A DNA stretch of 9,737 nucleotides from UMGS75 sp963648435 (GTDB lineage Bacteria; Bacillota_I; Bacilli_A; ML615J-28; CAG-313), in the NCBI GenBank assembly GCA_963648435.1, contig CAVJDT010000054.1, positions 1-9,737 on the forward strand, written 5' to 3'. Shown one piece after another: positions 1-8,800 of the stretch. A program made the translations under genes and the position numbers. The notes under the pieces were generated by a model. The model had not been told where the DNA came from. It did not search any database and was given only the letters and a program-made list of their open reading frames with translations. Within the stretch, counting starts at the first letter, position 1. Each line of letters opens with the position of its first letter.

Positions 1-116
1 GAAATCGTGATCAAGAAAAGATGAATGTAGCTAGACGTACTTGTGGCTATATTGGTACGCAGTTCTGGAATCAGGGTCGTACACAAGAAATTAAAGAGAG
101 AGTGTTACACTTATAA
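1..116 (+). CDS. nrdD: Anaerobic ribonucleoside-triphosphate reductase, C-terminal end (partial)
   Basis: Only the last 37 codons are present, read from base 3 to the TAA at 114-116. The peptide contains RRTCGYIG, which matches the glycyl-radical loop of class III ribonucleotide reductases (the Gly after Cys carries the radical), and it ends FWNQGRTQEIKERVLHL, the highly conserved NrdD C-terminus. The enzyme makes deoxyribonucleoside triphosphates in the cytoplasm without oxygen and is activated by the radical-SAM protein NrdG. No nrdG lies immediately downstream here, although it often does in other genomes; it may lie elsewhere. The gene is closed off by a strong terminator 9 bases after the stop, so it is not part of the surface-protein units that follow. 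Identification rests on motif recognition, and the reading is close to unambiguous. Confidence 0.95.
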   Translation, partial: NRDQEKMNVARRTCGYIGTQFWNQGRTQEIKERVLHL

Positions 117-124
117 AATGTATA

Positions 125-155
125 GGAAGATAGATTCGTCTATTTTCCTTTTTTT
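125..155 (+). terminator. Intrinsic terminator of nrdD with a UUCG loop
   Basis: A 10-bp stem (125-134 with 139-148, one G-U pair) closes on a TTCG tetraloop at 135-138 and is followed at once by seven T (149-155). This is a textbook Rho-independent terminator with an especially stable loop. It separates nrdD from the surface-protein genes. Confidence 0.93.
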
Positions 156-159
156 AATA

Positions 160-188
160 TTTCCAAAATCCTTTCCTAGTGTTATATT
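160..188 (+). promoter_or_regulatory. Predicted sigma-A promoter of the first surface-protein gene (extended -10)
   Basis: TATATT at 183-188 is preceded by TGT, giving an extended -10 of the form TGnTATATT. A weak -35, TTTCCA (160-165), lies 17 bases upstream. The same TGnTATATT with a 17-base spacer occurs at the matching place before the second gene, which is the main support. Transcription would start near 195 and leave a leader of about 80 bases. The -35 begins five bases after the T-tract of the nrdD terminator. The call is from pattern and paralogue comparison only. Confidence 0.55.
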
Positions 189-204
189 TTGGTTAGATGA
201 TAAT
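171..204 (+). promoter_or_regulatory. 34-base conserved block shared by both surface-gene leaders
   Basis: This block matches 2773-2806 at 31 of 34 positions with no gaps, whereas the next 36 bases match at only about half the positions. It covers the extended -10 and continues through TTTTGGTTAGAT and an A/T-rich end, past the likely transcription start. The ungapped alignment (constant offset of 2602) runs from 171 to 270. Retention of this block suggests a shared promoter plus a possible operator or early-leader signal. No known regulator site was recognised. Confidence 0.5.
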
Positions 205-264
205 CTTAATACTTATTTACTAGTCGCACTTAATAATAATACATATAACTGCGATAAGTTGGGG

Positions 265-270
265 AAGGAG
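265..270 (+). promoter_or_regulatory. Ribosome binding site of the first surface-protein gene
   Basis: AAGGAG lies six bases before the ATG at 277 and fixes that ATG as the start, rather than a GTG far upstream in the same frame that overlaps nrdD. Confidence 0.88.
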
Positions 271-276
271 AAATGT

Positions 277-2724
277 ATGAAAAAGTTATTAGGAGGTTTT
301 CTTTCGTTTATTTTGGTGTTCTCGTTATTGCCAAGCACAATTGTAATGGCAAAGGGGAATGATGTTGAAAATGGTGAGGATGTAAATTATACAATTTCGC
401 CATCGAGTGAAGCTGTAACAATTACTGCTGGTGGTACTTATTATGTGAATGGTGGAGTGTATAATGCAGATTCAAATGTTGCGGCAATCACAATTGATAC
501 GCTAGAACCGGTCACATTGTGTATTCAGGGAGATATTGAGGGAAATTATTCTTCGTTTGTGAAGAGTAATCAGGCAGGCTCTTTAACGATTAAAGGGGCT
601 TATGAAATCACAAGTACAAATGATGGGGATGCGTACATAATTGATTGTATTGGTGGAACGTTAAATGTTGAGAGCGTAGTATTCAATACAAATGCTTATG
701 GTATTCATGGTGGAAATATTATTTTAAGGACATGTGATATTGTTGCGAAAAGTAAGGGTGGAGTTGCGCTTGATGGCTCTTCTATAACAATGACCGATAC
801 ATTGATTGATGGCTTTGATTCTAGTTTTTCTTCGGGTATTGTGTATGCGAAGAATTGTGCATTTGAAAATTTACAAACTGCATTTACGGTGACAAATCAA
901 AACAATATTACTTTGGATGGGGATACTGTTTTTAAAAATAATGATAAAGATATTGTGTATGATTCGGGTGCTTTTACGGTGCAAGATGATTTTGAGACAA
1001 GTAGTCCTATAAAATTGACTCTTTCTGATTCTGCATTAGAAAAGGTTGGGGATGGTCTTCAAATTACTTCGAGTGGTGCATATATTGCGAGTGCAGAGTA
1101 TTTCATTTGTACGAATGATGGTTATTCTATAAATTATCAAAGAGGAGATACTTTCTTATATGGAAATCTTTATGTCTGGAAACATCAACATAATTGGGTT
1201 TATGATGGCTATCAAACGCAGGTACTGGCATATTGTCCGAGTGAAAATTGTATATTTGACTATAATTCGGGTGGTATGGGAATGTACTTGTTTATTCAGA
1301 CTTATGATAATATGTATAATCCGGATGGGCGATATTATTTTGTGAAAGTTACTAATGATATTACGGCTTTTATAGGGGATCAGGCAAGTGAAGTCTTTTA
1401 TGAAGGAAGAGATGGAACAACGTATAAAAAGAGTGCGACACCACCAACAGAGGCAGGAAAATATACGGCATCTATAATGATTGGTGGAGCAACGGCTAGT
1501 TCTGATTTTGAAATCACAAAAGCTGAGCAAGATTCTCCTTATGATTTATCTACAAGTGATGAAACAATCAAAGGCAAAAAGGATGGAACAATTACTGGTG
1601 TAGATTCGAGTATGGAATATCGTAAGGAGAAAGAAGAAAAATATACTTCTGTTTCCGGAAATAGTATTACTGGTTTAGCGGGTGGTACATATTATATTCG
1701 TTATAAAGAATTAAAAAATTATGCGGCTTCATGTGATAAGAAGATAGAGATTAAGTCTGGAAATTCATTGAATGTGAATGTTCCTGAAATACAGTCTGGA
1801 TATACATTGAGTGTAGATGCTTCAAGTGTTGATTATAAGGGCTCTAGTAAGATTACCTTTGAATTAGATAATGGTTATTCTAAAACAAAGAACTTTGCGA
1901 TTAAGGTAAATGGTAAAACTATCACTTTGGATAAGAATGGTGAATATACAATAAAAAATATTACTGAAGATCAAACGATTACGGTTGATGGTGTTGAAAA
2001 AATAGATATTCCAGTTATTGATAAAGATCAGATGAAAGAAAATTCGGATGGCAATATTGAAATTGGTAAAGGTACTATTTTGATAGAAACCAAAGGAAAT
2101 ATAAGTTTAGGCACAAGTAAGATCGATCTTATTGAAATGTTAGTTAAGGATGGACGCATTACTGAAGATGAATTGAAAGAGGTTTATCTTGGTTCTACTT
2201 TAAATGTTTCGTTAAAGGCTACTGACATAAGTGGCAGTGTTTCTAGTGATTCAAAATCATTGATACAAGAAAAAACCAAGAAGTTAGGTTATACACTTGG
2301 TAATCAATATTTGGATATTTGTTTATATGTAAATGATTCGCAAGTCGCAACAACTTCGGATAAGATTAAGGTAAGTGTTATCGTACCGAATAATTTGGTT
2401 AACACAAATCAAAATGTAAAGCGTACTTATTATATGATTCGAAATCATAATGGTGAAGTATCTTGTCTTGAAGGAAAGTATGATGAAGAAACAAAATCAT
2501 TTACTTTTGAAACAAATCAATTTAGTACGTATGTACTTGCGTATAAGGATACTACAGTTAAACAATCTGAAACAAAGAAAGCGGAATCTAAACAATCTAC
2601 AAAAAAATCTACAAATACATCTGTTCAATCGAATATGGGATTGTATATTTCATTGGTGATTGTATCAATGATTGGTCTTGTAGTTCTTATTCGAAGAAGA
2701 TATGAAATGAAGGCAGAGAGATAG
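277..2724 (+). CDS. Secreted, membrane-anchored beta-helix/MBG surface protein (815 aa)
   Basis: This is a cell-surface protein of unknown ligand. The start is the ATG at 277, set by AAGGAG six bases upstream and by a clear Sec signal peptide (residues 1-25, two Lys, hydrophobic core, cut after VMA). Residues about 36-300 form repeated short beta strands typical of a right-handed beta-helix, with rung cysteines such as C153 and C194. Next comes WKHQHNW (301-307) with C320-x4-C325, then an MBG-like domain (about 335-415, containing YEGRDGTTY and PPTEAGKYT). A small domain with MEYRKE and GLAGGTYYIRY (about 419-493), another beta domain (about 496-575), and a C-terminal module (576-758) follow. 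The tail is Lys/Ser/Thr-rich, then a membrane segment (about 788-805), then RRR. A sorting signal is expected before the membrane segment but reads STNTS, lacking the usual Gly. The next gene is a longer paralogue. The surface location is secure; a role in adhesion is inference. Confidence 0.88.
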   Translation: MKKLLGGFLSFILVFSLLPSTIVMAKGNDVENGEDVNYTISPSSEAVTITAGGTYYVNGGVYNADSNVAAITIDTLEPVTLCIQGDIEGNYSSFVKSNQAGSLTIKGAYEITSTNDGDAYIIDCIGGTLNVESVVFNTNAYGIHGGNIILRTCDIVAKSKGGVALDGSSITMTDTLIDGFDSSFSSGIVYAKNCAFENLQTAFTVTNQNNITLDGDTVFKNNDKDIVYDSGAFTVQDDFETSSPIKLTLSDSALEKVGDGLQITSSGAYIASAEYFICTNDGYSINYQRGDTFLYGNLYVWKHQHNWVYDGYQTQVLAYCPSENCIFDYNSGGMGMYLFIQTYDNMYNPDGRYYFVKVTNDITAFIGDQASEVFYEGRDGTTYKKSATPPTEAGKYTASIMIGGATASSDFEITKAEQDSPYDLSTSDETIKGKKDGTITGVDSSMEYRKEKEEKYTSVSGNSITGLAGGTYYIRYKELKNYAASCDKKIEIKSGNSLNVNVPEIQSGYTLSVDASSVDYKGSSKITFELDNGYSKTKNFAIKVNGKTITLDKNGEYTIKNITEDQTITVDGVEKIDIPVIDKDQMKENSDGNIEIGKGTILIETKGNISLGTSKIDLIEMLVKDGRITEDELKEVYLGSTLNVSLKATDISGSVSSDSKSLIQEKTKKLGYTLGNQYLDICLYVNDSQVATTSDKIKVSVIVPNNLVNTNQNVKRTYYMIRNHNGEVSCLEGKYDEETKSFTFETNQFSTYVLAYKDTTVKQSETKKAESKQSTKKSTNTSVQSNMGLYISLVIVSMIGLVVLIRRRYEMKAER
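382..1521 (+). repeat. N-terminal module, copy A: beta-helix + WKHxHxW/C-C + MBG-like
   Basis: This is residues 36-415 of the first surface protein. It has the same order of parts as two copies in the next gene: an opening strand with a GGTY-type turn, beta-helix rungs, the YSINY strand, WKHxHxW, a C-x4-C pair, and an MBG-like domain ending FEITK. The copies are diverged, so they are related by old duplication. Boundaries are approximate. Confidence 0.72.
2002..2550 (+). repeat. C-terminal module, copy A (single copy in the first protein)
   Basis: This is residues 576-758. It runs from IGKGTILIE through LIEMLVKDGRITEDELKEVY, LNVSLKATDIS, a YLDICLYV strand and VPNNLVNT to a final stretch ending FSTYVLAYKD. 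The same module occurs three times in tandem at the end of the following gene. From memory, domains ending in FSTYxxxYxD are common just before the anchor of Clostridia and Erysipelotrichia surface proteins; I know no assigned activity for them. Confidence 0.8.
2468..2565 (+). repeat. 98-bp near-identical repeat, copy 1 (pair at 9549-9646)
   Basis: The 67 bases 2468-2534 are identical to 9549-9615. Across the full 98 bases there are only two mismatches (2535 and 2559). It encodes the end of the C-terminal module. The rest of the two genes is far more diverged, so recent gene conversion or exchange is likely. Confidence 0.9.
2611..2724 (+). other. C-terminal anchor region with degenerate sorting motif (first protein)
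   Basis: Residues 779-815 contain TNTSVQSN, a hydrophobic segment (about 788-805) and RRR followed by a charged tail. The arrangement is that of a sortase substrate, but Ser782 sits where the next gene has Gly (NTGVQ) and where LPXTG-type motifs need Gly. The protein may therefore stay membrane-anchored instead of being wall-linked (inference). Confidence 0.65.
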
Positions 2725-2742
2725 AATTCTCTGCTTTTTTTT
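2713..2742 (+). terminator. Intrinsic terminator overlapping the stop codon of the first surface gene
   Basis: A perfect 7-bp stem, GCAGAGA (2713-2719) with TCTCTGC (2728-2734), has an 8-base loop and is followed by eight T (2735-2742). The 5' arm lies in the last coding triplets and the TAG stop (2722-2724) is in the loop. It should end the transcript before the second gene's promoter. Confidence 0.9.
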
Positions 2743-2761
2743 GATGTTGGTTGAATTTGTA

Positions 2762-2790
2762 TTGCGATAAAACTTTCCTAATGATATATT
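2762..2790 (+). promoter_or_regulatory. Predicted sigma-A promoter of the second surface-protein gene (extended -10)
   Basis: TTGCGA (2762-2767), a 17-base spacer, then TATATT (2785-2790) preceded by TGA: an extended -10. It sits at the position matching the first gene's promoter, with the same spacing. The predicted transcription start is near 2797, leaving a leader of about 88 bases. It falls just after the first gene's terminator, so the two genes should be separate transcripts. Confidence 0.58.
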
Positions 2791-2806
2791 TTGGTTAGAT
2801 AATAAT
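2773..2806 (+). promoter_or_regulatory. 34-base conserved block, second copy
   Basis: Matches 171-204 at 31 of 34 positions. It spans the -10 and the likely transcription start of the second surface gene. A second patch, ACATATAAC at 2843-2851, also equals 241-249. Confidence 0.5.
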
Positions 2807-2865
2807 GTTGATATTTAGATATTGATTATATTTTGCTTTAAAACATATAACCATGTTAAGCTAGG

Positions 2866-2872
2866 AAAGGAT
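2866..2872 (+). promoter_or_regulatory. Ribosome binding site of the second gene, unusually far from the ATG
   Basis: AAAGGAT aligns with AAGGAG of the first gene but lies 12 bases before the ATG at 2885, six more than in the first gene. An in-frame TTG at 2876 would sit too close (three bases). The ATG is preferred because it opens a signal peptide, MKRLLSGLLS, that matches MKKLLGGFLS of the paralogue. Translation may be weaker than for the first gene. Confidence 0.6.
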
Positions 2873-2884
2873 AGGTTGAGAAAT

Positions 2885-5800
2885 ATGAAAAGATTATTAA
2901 GTGGGTTGCTTTCTTTGACGATGGTGTTTTCTTTAACGCCTTCTACTATTGCACTTGCAGATGAAGATGCCACTGCTGGCGATACAACTACGACAGATGT
3001 TTCTGGAAAAATTGGGGGGGCAGAAACGACTTCTAAAACTGAAGAGAACAGTGGATCTGTAGATTTAAATACAATGTCATCAGATGAACTATACGAATAT
3101 TTATTAAATGTAGATGATGTGGATGTATTGTATGAAGAGTATCCTAATTTGAATGATTTGATTTCTAAGCTTAGTGAAGATCAACAAAATCAATTGGCTA
3201 AGAAGTTTGGCAATAGTGAAGAGGATGTAGTTTCTGTTGATGAAACAGGTACTGATACTACAGAATCAAACAATGAGATTACACAAAATAGTTTTACTGC
3301 TGGTGATTATAATATTGAGGCTGCTGGAACGTATACAATTACTGGTGATATCACAACGAGTAATAGTATCAATGTAAATACAGATGGTGAAGTAATTATA
3401 TATGTATATGGTAATATCACATCAAGTTCAACAAGTAAAACGACTGGATTCTTTAATATTAATAAAGCGAATAAAGTAACGATTTATGCGATTAGTTCTA
3501 CAGATAATTACACAATAACACGTGAAACTGCTGGATCTTTGTTGAATGTAAGTTCAACTTCTGGTGCAAGTGTTGAATTGCAAGGCGGTACATATTCGGC
3601 AAATGGTCTTTCAAAGAATGCGATTTTAAATGTAGATAACGATCAAAAGATTACTTTGAATAATTGTACAATTAAAGATAATACAAGTAGTAATGGATAT
3701 GGTGTTGTTGCCAAGAATATGGAAGTGTCAAGTTGTACATTTGAAAATTTTAATAAGGCTCTATTTGTTTCTAAAGATGGAAATGCTCTTTTAAAGAATT
3801 CGAATAAATTTAATGATAATAAGAGTGATATATATTTAGAAAATGGTGCCACATTTACAGTTGATTCATTTTGGAATCTTGAAAAAGCATTAAAGGTGAG
3901 TATTAATCAAACTTTAAGTGATAACTCAAAAGTTCAAATCGCCAATAGTAATGGTGACATTTATTCATGGCTTGTGGTGAGATATATCACTTCAATGAAT
4001 GACGATTATTCAGTAAATTATGATGCGACAAATAAGTACGTCTATTTGTGGAAACATGCACATACTTGGAAATATAAATTGGGCGGAAATGATAGTGTAA
4101 CTGCTGGTGAAGATATGTCAGGCATTACTGCTTATTGTGCTGATTCAGATTGTATATATTCTGAGGGTGATGGCAAATATAATTACGGAGCTTCTTTATG
4201 GGCAGAAAGCTCTAATTATACTGCGAAGCCTTATGATTCAAATAAAGTGCATTTTTATAATGAAATTACAAATATTACTGGAGCAAAGCCTAGTGAATTT
4301 TACTATGAGGGAAGAGGAGATACAAAATATGAGAAAAGTACAACTCCTCCAACGGATATTGGTAAATATACAGTTTATGTAGAACTTGGTGGAATAACGA
4401 CAAGTGCAGATTTTGAAATCACAAATTCAATTGGTCCAACATCTGAAACATTAACCATTACTAAGGGTGGTACGTATAATTTGAATGGTGGAGAATATAA
4501 AGGTTTATATTATCCGATTATTATTAATACGACAGAAGATGTTACTTTAAATGTTACAGGTAATATTACTTGCTCAACTTCACAAAGTGAATCGCAAGAT
4601 GTAGATTTAGGCCATCTAAATAATAGAATTGATGCCTTTATCTTTGTTGAGAATGCAGGAAATTTGACTGTTAATGCGAAAAAAGATAATGGATCAGATT
4701 ATACTCTGTCTCATGGAATAAACATTTCTAGTGATACTAAAGTTACTTTAAATGGAGGAAATTATGGTGGTGAGATACAAGCCTTTGAAAGTTGCACACA
4801 ATTATTAACTTTAAATAATTGTACTTTTAGTAAAACGGAAGATGATAGTTGGATTAATGTATGTGCAAAATATATAAAGGCTATCAATTGTAGTTTTAAT
4901 AGTGTTCAACGAGCAATATATGTAAAAAAAGATGGTAATGTTGAAATTGAAGGAAAGAATACAACTTTCAATAATATAACATCTCCATATCATGATATTT
5001 CTTTGTCCAAAGGGGCTACATTTACGTTGGCAGATGAGCTTGTAAAAAATGATGAATTTAAAGTTCGGGTTGGTGTTGAGGGTACTCTAGAAGATGGTGA
5101 TGTTCGACAAATCACAAAAAATAATGTGTCTGAGACATTGTTGAAAAGAGTAACTTCGGCGGATAGTAATTATTCAATTAATTATGATGAAACAAATAAA
5201 TGTTTAAAGATTTGGAAACATACTCATAATTGGAGTTATACTGCGGATGATGATAAAGATATTATTACCGCAAAATGTACTTCTTCTGATGATTGTGTTT
5301 ATTCAAAAGGTTTAATAGCTAAATTTGATACGAAGGATACAATTTATAATGGTGAACCTTGTGATATTGTTGTGAATAATATTACGTATGCGACGGGAAC
5401 TGAATGCACAGTTACTTATGTTGGGCGTGATGGTACAACTTATGATGAAACATCAGATGCCCCAACGAATGCTGGTAAATATACAGTTAAAATGACTGTT
5501 GGTGAAAAGACAATTAGTAAAGATTTTGAGATTTCAAAAGGTAAATTAAAGAGTATTGTGACTCCTGATTCAATTATTACAACTTATGGATTGGAATATT
5601 CTGCGATGAATTTGCCTAATAAGGTATCTTTGAATTTAGTAGATAGTGATAATCAAATAGAAGCTGATGTTACATGGGATACAGAAAATCCAAAATCAGG
5701 TAGTTATGATCCTACAAAAACAACAGAACAAAATGTGACTTTAGAAGGTAGTATTACTCTTCCTGATAATATTGATGCGAATGATGTAGATTTAACTACA

Positions 5801-8800
5801 ACGATTGATATTACTATTAAGTCTCGTCCTGATGTTGTTTGGCATGATCAAGATTCAAATGGTGAATTAAATAAGGGTGATATTGTTGATATTGGAACGG
5901 AACAATTTTATGTTGTAGGCTTTGATACTAGTAACAATATTTCTTTATTTGCATTAAAAGGTTTAGAAATAGTTGATGGCAAAGCTGGAAAGCAATCGGA
6001 TAATCCAAGTTGGGTTCAATTTGGTGATGCTAGATACGTTTATTTTAGTCGATCATATGTAAAAAAATACGCGGATGAATATGGGCAAATGTTGAAATCT
6101 GAATACGGAATAGGAATCGTAGATTCAACACTTCCTGGATTTGCTTGGTTTTCAGATGACACAATGGGAAGACCTGATTCTCATGCGATTAACAGCGATA
6201 AGCCTTGGTATCGATATGACTACTATTGGACTAGTGCAACAGAAAGAAATTATGGAGCATATCGTGCTGAAGGAACTTATGCAGACTGGTGGCCAGCAAA
6301 TAGCGTAACCGCAAAAGTGCGTCCACTCATTAAAATAAATAAAGATACGGTCCGATTGCTTCAATCCATCACAGTATCTACAGCTATGAATGGATGGACA
6401 TATGGAGAAGATGCAACCAGTCCAAGTATTAGTGATACAAGTAATCCTGGTAATGGTGATGTTGTTTATACTTACTATACAGATGCAGATTGTACAAAGA
6501 AAACGACTTCTAAAGATGGCGCAAAAAAGGATGGTGGAAAGCCATCAAATGCGGGTACTTACTATGTAAAGACAGATGTTCAAAAGACAGATGGTTATGC
6601 GAGTGGTAGTGCAGTCACAGAATTTACAATTTCAAAGGCAACACCTAGTGTTGATGTTCGTGTAAATACTCTTACTTATAATGGTAAAGATCAAAAGTTG
6701 GTTTCTGGATCTACAACTGGTGCTACATTGTTGTATCAGGTAAATGATGGTGAATGGTCTAAAGATGTTCCTACAGCTAAGAATACGGGTACGTATACTG
6801 TTAAATATAAGGTTGATGGTGATGATAACTATAATGGCGTAGAAGAACAGTCTGTTGAAGTAACGATAGCTCAGAAATCCGTTAAGATAAGTGGTATTAC
6901 TGCTTCAGATAAAGAGTATGATGGAAATACAGATGCTACGATTGATTGTAGTAAAGTTGAGTTTGATGGCCTTGTAAAAGGGGATGATCTTACTGTTCGT
7001 ACAACAGGTACATTTGATGGTAAAGATGTGGGTGAGCGTAAAGTTACACTTAGTAATTTAGTTCTTGGTGGACATGATGTAGATAATTATGTTCTTGATA
7101 CAGATCATTCTCAAAAAGAAACAACTGCTAAGATTAATGCGAAACCGATTACAGCTACAATTACTCTTAATGGTGGTACGTATGGTGAAACAATAACTCC
7201 TGCAACAGCTACATTAAATGGTTTAGTTGGTAATGATAATCCAACTGTTACATTAAAGTATGATGGTTCTACAGAAGTTCCTACTAATGCAGGTACATAT
7301 ACAGTAACGGCTACTATTAGTGATAGTAATTATTCACTAGGTGAAACATCTTCTAAATTCGTTATTAAGAAGGCGGATCCTAACTTAAGTATTAGTGCTG
7401 TTAGTGAAAAGACGTATGGTGATAAAGAGTTTAAGCTTGATATTACTAAGTCTGACTCTGGTACATTATCTTATTCAAGTTCTGATAAGGATGTAGTTAC
7501 AGTTGATAAAGATGGAATGGTAACGATTGTTGGTGCAGGTAGTGCCACTCTTACTGTGAATTCTGCTGAAACTAAAAACTATAATGCTGCTTCTACTTCA
7601 TTAACAATTACTGTAAAGAAGGCTTCTCATAAATTGGTTGTGGATACGTTGACCTACAATAAAACTTATGGGGATGCAGATTTTAAATTGAGTGCGAATA
7701 GTGAAACAGAAGGAACAATTACTTATTCTAGTTCAGATGAAAAAGTTGCTACTGTAAATAAAGATGGTACTGTAAGTATTGTTGGTAAAGGTAGTGCTAC
7801 AATTACTGTTTCTGTTGGAGAAAATAGTAACTATAGTAGTGTTTCTGAAAAGGTTAATATTGAAGTAAGTCCTAAATCGATTTCTAAGGCTACTGTTACT
7901 TTAGGAAGTGCACTTGTTTACTCTGGTTCTGAACAGACACAGAAAGTTAAATCAGTTAAGCTTGATGATATGGATGTTACATATTCTGTAAGTGGTAATA
8001 AGGCGACTAAGGCTGGTACATATACATTGACTGTTACGGGTACTGGTAACTTTACTGGTACAAAAGAAGTAAGTTATGTAGTTGCTCCTAGTACAGATAA
8101 TATGAAAGAAACAACAGATGGTAAGATTGAACTTGGTGAAGGTAAGGCTACTGTAGCTGTGAATGGTGAAGCTGAACTAGAAACAAGTAAGTCAGAATTA
8201 CTTGAGATGTTGATTCAAAGTGGATCTATTAGTGCTGAAGATTTGAAGAATGTTTATAATGGTTCTAACTTAAATGTTTCATTAGATGTTACGGATGTAA
8301 GTAGTAGTTTATCTAGTGAAACAAAATCAAGTATGATGAATAAGGCAAGTGAATCTGGATTAACGATTAGTAATCAATTCTTAGATATTAGTCTATATTT
8401 AAATAAAACTGCGATTACTACAACTTCTGGTAAAGTAAAAGCTAGTGTTGTTGTTCCTAATAACTTGATTAATACGGATTCAAATTTGAATCGTACTTAC
8501 TTTATGGTTCGTTATCATGAGGGTGAAGGAGTTACTTGTCTAGAAGGTAAGTATAATGAAAAGAGTCATTCCTTTACTTTTGAGACAGATCGTTTTAGTG
8601 CTTATGCCCTAGCTTATAAGGATGAGGTTAAGAAAACAGAAGATCAAAAAGAGACTGAGGTTACTTATGGTAAAGGAACAATAGTTCTAGATAGTAATGA
8701 GTCGACTGTTAATAGTGATCTAATTGATTCTTTAATCGATAGTGGAGATATTACGGAAGAAGAATTAGAAGAAGTAAAATCTGGAAAGCCTTTAAATATT

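Noticed and set aside
185..204. The conserved TTTTGGTTAGAT block as a LytTR or VirR binding site.
   Set aside because: Only a partial match to the LytTR-type consensus half and no second half-site at the usual spacing; it does not resemble the VirR box.
43..276. Upstream extension of the first surface gene to a GTG at 43, adding 78 residues.
   Set aside because: That stretch overlaps the conserved NrdD C-terminus, the terminator hairpin and the promoter. The ATG at 277 has a good ribosome binding site and opens a signal peptide shared with the paralogue.
1156..1530. Reverse-strand open frame of 124 codons within the first surface gene.
   Set aside because: It lies antisense to the conserved WKHxHxW/MBG region, has low-complexity Ile/Ser/Thr-rich content, and no recognisable domain. 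It is a shadow of the coding strand.
2876..2887. TTG at 2876 as the start of the giant gene.
   Set aside because: It is only three bases from the ribosome binding site and adds three residues before MKRLLS, which aligns exactly with the start of the paralogue.
5825..6361. Variable-region target of a diversity-generating retroelement, suggested by the lectin-like domain.
   Set aside because: No template repeat or reverse transcriptase is in the window, and the VRPL end does not show an obvious run of adenine-rich AAY codons.
6152..6364. Reverse-strand open frame opposite the lectin-like domain.
   Set aside because: The + strand reading continues through it with coherent domains; the antisense product has no recognisable features.
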